Source: an uncultured Paenibacillaceae bacterium | GTDB taxonomy: Bacteria > Bacillota > Bacilli > Paenibacillales > CALAME01 | DNA length: 8,679 bases | Reading direction: 5' to 3' | Assembly: GCA_937983035.1 (NCBI GenBank) | Contig: CALKAN010000223.1 | Coordinates: 1-8,679, forward strand | Shown: positions 6,148 to 8,679 of the stretch, piece by piece | Position numbering within the stretch: position 1 is the first letter of the stretch | How the letters are laid out: the number at the start of each line of letters is the position of its first letter | Made by a program: the position numbers and the translations under genes | Notes under the pieces: model-generated | The model's input: the letters and a program-made list of their open reading frames with translations, nothing else | What the model was told of the DNA's origin: nothing | Databases searched by the model: none

Positions 6148-6498
6148 TTAATCGATCTGAGTTCCAGATTTTTTCGCTATGCGAACTTTTTTCCCGTTTT
6201 CCAAGATTTTATAACCGATGCGTGTTGGCTCGCCAGTCTTCGGATCAACCAGCATCACGTTGGAAGCATGAATCGGAGCTTCTTGATTCATAATTCCTCC
6301 TTGCTGATTTTGCATGGAAGGCTTGGCGTGTTTTTTCACCATGTTGACCCCTTCGACCAACACTTTGTTTTCTTTCGGAAATGCTGCGATTACCCGGCCT
6401 TTTTTCCCTTTGTCTTTGCCTGTAATCACAATCACCGTATCTTCTTTCTTAATGCGGAGCTTATTATTATGCGAAGCTGCTTTAGCCCGTTTGGCCAT
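6148..6498 (-). CDS. rplX: 50S ribosomal protein L24 with N-terminal extension
   Basis: Assembly-initiator protein of the 50S subunit, binding near the 5' end of 23S rRNA. The KOW motif region is at about 17-50 (VIVITGKDKGKKGRVI, then KVLVEGVNMVKKH). HASNVMLVDPKTGEPTRIGYK lies mid-to-late in the chain and KVRIAKKSG near the end. It has 116 residues against about 103 in B. subtilis. The difference is a basic N-terminal segment, MAKRAKAASHNNKLR, before the usual first strand. The frame is also open to a GTG at 6510, but that overlaps the ribosome site. GGGAGGTG (6515-6508) is 9 bases before the ATG at 6498. A similar extension is, from memory, common in Paenibacillaceae. It lies 51 bases after the start of rplN. 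Confidence 0.97.
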   Translation of the reverse strand: MAKRAKAASHNNKLRIKKEDTVIVITGKDKGKKGRVIAAFPKENKVLVEGVNMVKKHAKPSMQNQQGGIMNQEAPIHASNVMLVDPKTGEPTRIGYKILENGKKVRIAKKSGTQID

Positions 6499-6507
6499 TG
6501 CATTCTT

Positions 6508-6515
6508 CACCTCCC
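6508..6515 (-). promoter_or_regulatory. Shine-Dalgarno site of rplX, decides the start
   Basis: The minus strand reads GGGAGGTG, 9 bases before the ATG at 6498. The in-frame GTG at 6510 is part of this site and is therefore not the start. Confidence 0.85.
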
Positions 6516-6549
6516 TGGAATGACAACTGATTTCACTATTTTAGTCGAA

Positions 6550-6918
6550 TTACAATACTTCTGGAGCCAGCGAAATAATCCGCATGAAATTCCGTTCACG
6601 AAGTTCACGAGCAACCGGCCCAAATATACGCGTCCCTCTCGGAGACTTATCATCACGAATAACGACTGCAGCATTTTCATCAAATGCGATGTAAGAACCG
6701 TCTTCGCGTCTTGTTGCTTTCTTCGTGCGCACAATTACCGCGCGGACAACATCGCCTTTCTTGACAACGCCCCCTGGCGTTGCTTCTTTGACGGAACATA
6801 CAATTACATCTCCGATTCCGGCAAACTTGCGGCCTGTTCCGCCAAGCACGCGAATGCACATCAACTCTTTCGCACCAGAGTTATCTGCTGCTTTCAGTCG
6901 TGTATTTGCTTGAATCAT
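6550..6918 (-). CDS. rplN: 50S ribosomal protein L14
   Basis: Five-stranded barrel protein on the intersubunit face of the 50S; it contacts 16S rRNA in bridges and is the docking site of the silencing factor RsfS in bacteria. It has 122 residues, the standard bacterial length. MIQANTRLKAADNSGAKELM opens the protein. GDVIVCSVKEATPGGVVKKGDVVRAVIVRTKK follows at about 36-67. The C-terminus RGTRIFGPVARELRERNFMRIISLAPEVL is invariant in type. The ATG at 6918 has AGGAGG 8 bases upstream. rpsQ ends 42 bases before it. No anomalies. Confidence 0.99.
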   Translation of the reverse strand: MIQANTRLKAADNSGAKELMCIRVLGGTGRKFAGIGDVIVCSVKEATPGGVVKKGDVVRAVIVRTKKATRREDGSYIAFDENAAVVIRDDKSPRGTRIFGPVARELRERNFMRIISLAPEVL

Positions 6919-6960
6919 GCCAGTTTCCTCCTTTCGCTACTGTTAAGCATCTATGCCAAG

Positions 6961-7224
6961 TCACACTGTGACTGCTTTTTCTACAATTTCAACTAATCTC
7001 CAACGCTTATCTTTAGAAAGCGGGCGAGTTTCCATGATCTTAACAACATCGCCGATCTTTGCCTGATTTTGCTCATCGTGCGCTTTAAACTTCTTCGTAT
7101 ACCGAATTCGTTTATGGTAAAGCTTGTGTGTCTTATAAGTTTCAACCGCAACGACGATCGTTTTGTCCATTTTGTCGCTGACGACTTTGCCAATCCGCAC
7201 TTTGCGTTCTTTACGATCGCTCAC
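6961..7224 (-). CDS. rpsQ: 30S ribosomal protein S17, GTG start
   Basis: Primary 16S rRNA-binding protein of the 5' domain with an OB fold. RIGKVVSDKMDKTIVVAVE lies at 10-28 and HKRIRYTKKFKAHDE at 37-51. The S17 signature GDVVKIMETRPLS is at 58-70. An ATG at 7230 is in frame but only 1 base beyond GGAGG (7236-7232), too close for normal initiation. The GTG at 7224 is 7 bases from GGAGG, begins MSDRKERKV like B. subtilis MSERNQRKV, and gives 87 residues, the B. subtilis length. I chose the GTG; use of the ATG would add Met-Asn only. rpmC ends 34 bases upstream. Confidence 0.97.
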   Translation of the reverse strand: MSDRKERKVRIGKVVSDKMDKTIVVAVETYKTHKLYHKRIRYTKKFKAHDEQNQAKIGDVVKIMETRPLSKDKRWRLVEIVEKAVTV

Positions 7225-7230
7225 ATTCAT

Positions 7231-7239
7231 TCCTCCTTT
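7231..7239 (-). promoter_or_regulatory. Shine-Dalgarno site of rpsQ, favours GTG over ATG
   Basis: The minus strand reads AAAGGAGGA. From its GGAGG core the ATG at 7230 is 1 base away and the GTG at 7224 is 7 bases away. Confidence 0.75.
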
Positions 7240-7258
7240 GCCAATGATTCCGGACTAA

Positions 7259-7459
7259 TTATCGCTTAATGCCGAGTTCGCGTTCCCGCAAAATCGTTTT
7301 TGCACGTGCAATTTCTTTGCGTACGGTCCGCAGCCGAGCCGGATTGTCTAACTGTCCGGTGGCCAATTGAAAACGCAGATTGAACAATTCTTCTTTAAAT
7401 GAGGAGATCTTCTGTTCTATTTCAGCAGTGGTTAAGTTCCGAAGTTCACTAGCTTTCAT
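7259..7459 (-). CDS. rpmC: 50S ribosomal protein L29
   Basis: Small two-helix protein near the polypeptide exit tunnel, part of the surface that binds nascent-chain factors. It has 66 residues, as in B. subtilis. It opens MKASELRNLTTAEIEQK, with KEELFNLRFQLATGQLDNPA in the middle and RTVRKEIARAKTILRERE in the last helix. The frame is open to GTG codons at 7471/7468, but the ATG at 7459 gives the family start. The ribosome site is poor (GGTGGTGAGG upstream), and the gene overlaps the last 11 bases of rplP. Initiation therefore probably depends on coupling to rplP translation. Confidence 0.97.
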   Translation of the reverse strand: MKASELRNLTTAEIEQKISSFKEELFNLRFQLATGQLDNPARLRTVRKEIARAKTILRERELGIKR

Positions 7460-7883
7460 TTGCCTCACCACCCTGTTCGTTACGTTTCACGAATTTTGTC
7501 TTGATCGGAAGTTTATGAGAGGCAAGTCTAATCGCTTCTCTTGCAACTTCCTCGCTTACACCGGCCACTTCAAACAAGACTTTTCCGGGCTTAACAACCG
7601 CAACCCATTTCTCGACATTCCCTTTACCGCTTCCCATCCGCACTTCCAGCGGTTTTTGGGTGATTGGCTTGGAAGGAAAGATCTTGATCCAAACTTTACC
7701 GCCGCGGCGCATATAGCGGTTCATCGCGATCCGTGCTGCCTCAATCTGACGGTTTGTGATCCATGCAGGCTCTAAAGCTTGCAAGCCGTATTCTCCAAAT
7801 GTTACTTCAGTCCCGCCTTTAGCACGGCCTTTCATTCTGCCTCTATGCTCTTTGCGGTATTTCACTTTTTTAGGCATCAACAT
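7449..7883 (-). CDS. rplP: 50S ribosomal protein L16
   Basis: Late-assembly 50S protein near the A-site tRNA elbow and the peptidyl transferase region. It has 144 residues, identical in length to B. subtilis. MLMPKKVKYRKEHRGRMKGR is followed by AKGGTEVTFGEYGLQALEP (21-39), WITNRQIEAARIAMNRYMRR (41-60) and GGKVWIKIFPSKP (61-73). The signature RMGSGKGNVEKWVAVVKPGK is at 82-101. SEEVAREAIRLASHKLPIKT is at 110-129 and the tail reads GGEANES. The ATG at 7883 has GGAGGGG 8 bases upstream and lies 3 bases after the rpsC stop. It overlaps rpmC by 11 bases. No anomalies. Confidence 0.99.
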   Translation of the reverse strand: MLMPKKVKYRKEHRGRMKGRAKGGTEVTFGEYGLQALEPAWITNRQIEAARIAMNRYMRRGGKVWIKIFPSKPITQKPLEVRMGSGKGNVEKWVAVVKPGKVLFEVAGVSEEVAREAIRLASHKLPIKTKFVKRNEQGGEANES

Positions 7884-7886
7884 GAT

Positions 7887-8546
7887 CTATTCCCCTCCTT
7901 CCTGGGAAGTCTTTTTCTTAGCGGGCAAAACTTCACCGCGGTAAATCCATACTTTAACTCCGAGTTTGCCATAGGTGGTGTGTGCTTCAGCTGTGCCGTA
8001 ATCAATATCTGCACGCAACGTATGAAGCGGCACCGTCCCCTCGCTGTAGCCTTCGCTGCGAGCAATTTCTGCTCCTCCGAGACGACCGCTCACCAACGTT
8101 TTGACTCCGAGGGCTCCTGCGCGCATAGTGCGCTGCATAGCTTGTTTCATCGCACGGCGGAAAGAAATTCTTCTTTCAAGCTGTTGAGCGATGCTGTCAG
8201 CAACTAATTTCGCATTTAAGTCAGGCTTTTTAATCTCAGCAATGTTAATGTGGACTTTTTTATCCGTCATTTTGGCCAATTCAGCGCGAAGATTTTCAAC
8301 TTCTGAACCGCCTTTTCCGATAACCATTCCCGGCTTGGCCGTATGAATCGTGACATTTACACGATTTGCCGCGCGCTCGATCTCAATGTGAGAAACACCC
8401 GCATCTTTCAATTTGTTTTTGATATACTCCCGAATCTTTACGTCTTCCATCAACAGCGTTCCATATTCTTTATCTGCGTACCACTTGGATTCCCAATCAC
8501 GAATAATTCCGACACGCAATCCAACTGGATTAACTTTTTGACCCAC
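7887..8546 (-). CDS. rpsC: 30S ribosomal protein S3, GTG start
   Basis: Small-subunit head protein lining the mRNA entry tunnel. It has 219 residues, against 218 in B. subtilis. The N-terminal MGQKVNPVGLRVGIIRDWES leads into a KH RNA-binding domain whose GxxG loop is GKGG (77-80, in VIGKGGSEVE). RISFRRAMKQAMQ at 126-138 carries the basic residues R130, R131 and K134, which correspond to the helicase-patch residues known from E. coli S3. The signature GRLGGAEIARSE is at 154-165. The start is GTG at 8546-8544, with GGAGGG (8560-8555) 8 bases upstream. The GTG occupies the universally conserved Met position. That site abuts the rplV stop (TAAGGAGG), so the two are likely coupled. Confidence 0.98.
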   Translation of the reverse strand: MGQKVNPVGLRVGIIRDWESKWYADKEYGTLLMEDVKIREYIKNKLKDAGVSHIEIERAANRVNVTIHTAKPGMVIGKGGSEVENLRAELAKMTDKKVHINIAEIKKPDLNAKLVADSIAQQLERRISFRRAMKQAMQRTMRAGALGVKTLVSGRLGGAEIARSEGYSEGTVPLHTLRADIDYGTAEAHTTYGKLGVKVWIYRGEVLPAKKKTSQEGGE

Positions 8547-8560
8547 TCTTGCTTCCCTCC

Positions 8561-8679
8561 TTATGATTCATTTTGATTGCTTTCTTGTCCCTCAGAAACG
8601 GCCTCCGGCTTGTTTTCACGAACAACAATCGTAATGTGGCTCGTGCGTTTATTGATTCTGCTGGCACGTCCTTGTGCTC
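8561..8679 (-). CDS. rplV: 50S ribosomal protein L22, C-terminal end only
   Basis: Only the last 38 codons and the TAA stop are visible; the gene starts beyond the right edge. The translated end begins AQGRASRINKRTSHITIVVR, which matches the L22 C-terminal signature (GRASxINKRTSHITIVV). It is followed by a polar tail, ENKPEAVSEGQESNQNES. L22 binds all domains of 23S rRNA and its hairpin lines the exit tunnel, but that hairpin is outside the window. Position directly before rpsC is the standard S10-cluster order. The tail is longer than I recall for B. subtilis (ends SEKKEG); such tails vary freely. Confidence 0.95.
   Translation of the reverse strand, partial: AQGRASRINKRTSHITIVVRENKPEAVSEGQESNQNES

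Noticed and set aside
6268..6996. Open frame of 242 codons on the plus strand across rplX, rplN and the end of rpsQ
   Set aside because: It lies antisense to three certain genes, its product resembles no known protein to me and is rich in Cys/His/Phe as mirror frames often are, and no ribosome site supports it.
1..8679. A novel accessory system, mobile element, CRISPR array or tRNA/rRNA gene
   Set aside because: Every stretch is accounted for by canonical S10-spc cluster genes and short spacers, in the standard order and with no insertion. No repeats, inverted ends or RNA genes were seen.

Overview
This window is a stretch of the conserved S10-spc ribosomal-protein gene cluster of a Gram-positive, low-to-moderate-GC bacterium. 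All genes lie on the minus strand, so transcription runs from high to low coordinates. The order rplV(partial)-rpsC-rplP-rpmC-rpsQ-rplN-rplX-rplE-rpsN-rpsH-rplF-rplR-rpsE-rpmD-rplO-secY-adk-map(partial) is the one found in Bacillus and relatives. Three things point to Firmicutes/Bacillales: adk and map directly after secY, a short four-cysteine S14, and protein lengths and sequences very close to those of Bacillus subtilis. Ribosome binding sites are strong (AGGAGG-like) before nearly every gene. The N-terminally extended L24, with a SHNNKL-type segment, recalls Paenibacillaceae. That family assignment is inference from memory and has not been searched.

Layout from the right edge. Bases 8679-6961 hold the end of the S10 part: L22 tail, S3, L16, L29 and S17. 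Bases 6918-3124 hold the spc part: L14, L24, L5, S14, S8, L6, L18, S5, L30, with L15 following at 3085-2645. Bases 2645-1 hold the secretion and housekeeping end: SecY, adenylate kinase and methionine aminopeptidase. The genes are packed with gaps of 3-50 bases or small overlaps (rplP/rpmC, rplO/secY, adk/map). Two spacers are longer: 108 bases between rplE and rpsN, which can fold into alternative hairpins, and 72 bases between rplR and rplF. I found no terminator, convincing internal promoter, RNA gene, mobile element, CRISPR array or long repeat. No gene-free stretch exceeds 300 bases.

The genes work together in growth. Fifteen encode 30S or 50S ribosomal proteins, SecY forms the membrane channel that translating ribosomes dock on, Adk balances adenine nucleotides, and Map removes the initiator methionine from new proteins. 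The main value of close reading is in the starts. Six of 17 visible starts appear to be GTG or TTG. For adk, rplF, rplX, rpsN, rpmC, rpsQ and rpsE the longest open frame overshoots the start supported by the Shine-Dalgarno position and family length.

I see no sign of a previously undescribed system here. The most uncertain and potentially interesting element is the structured rplE-rpsN spacer.
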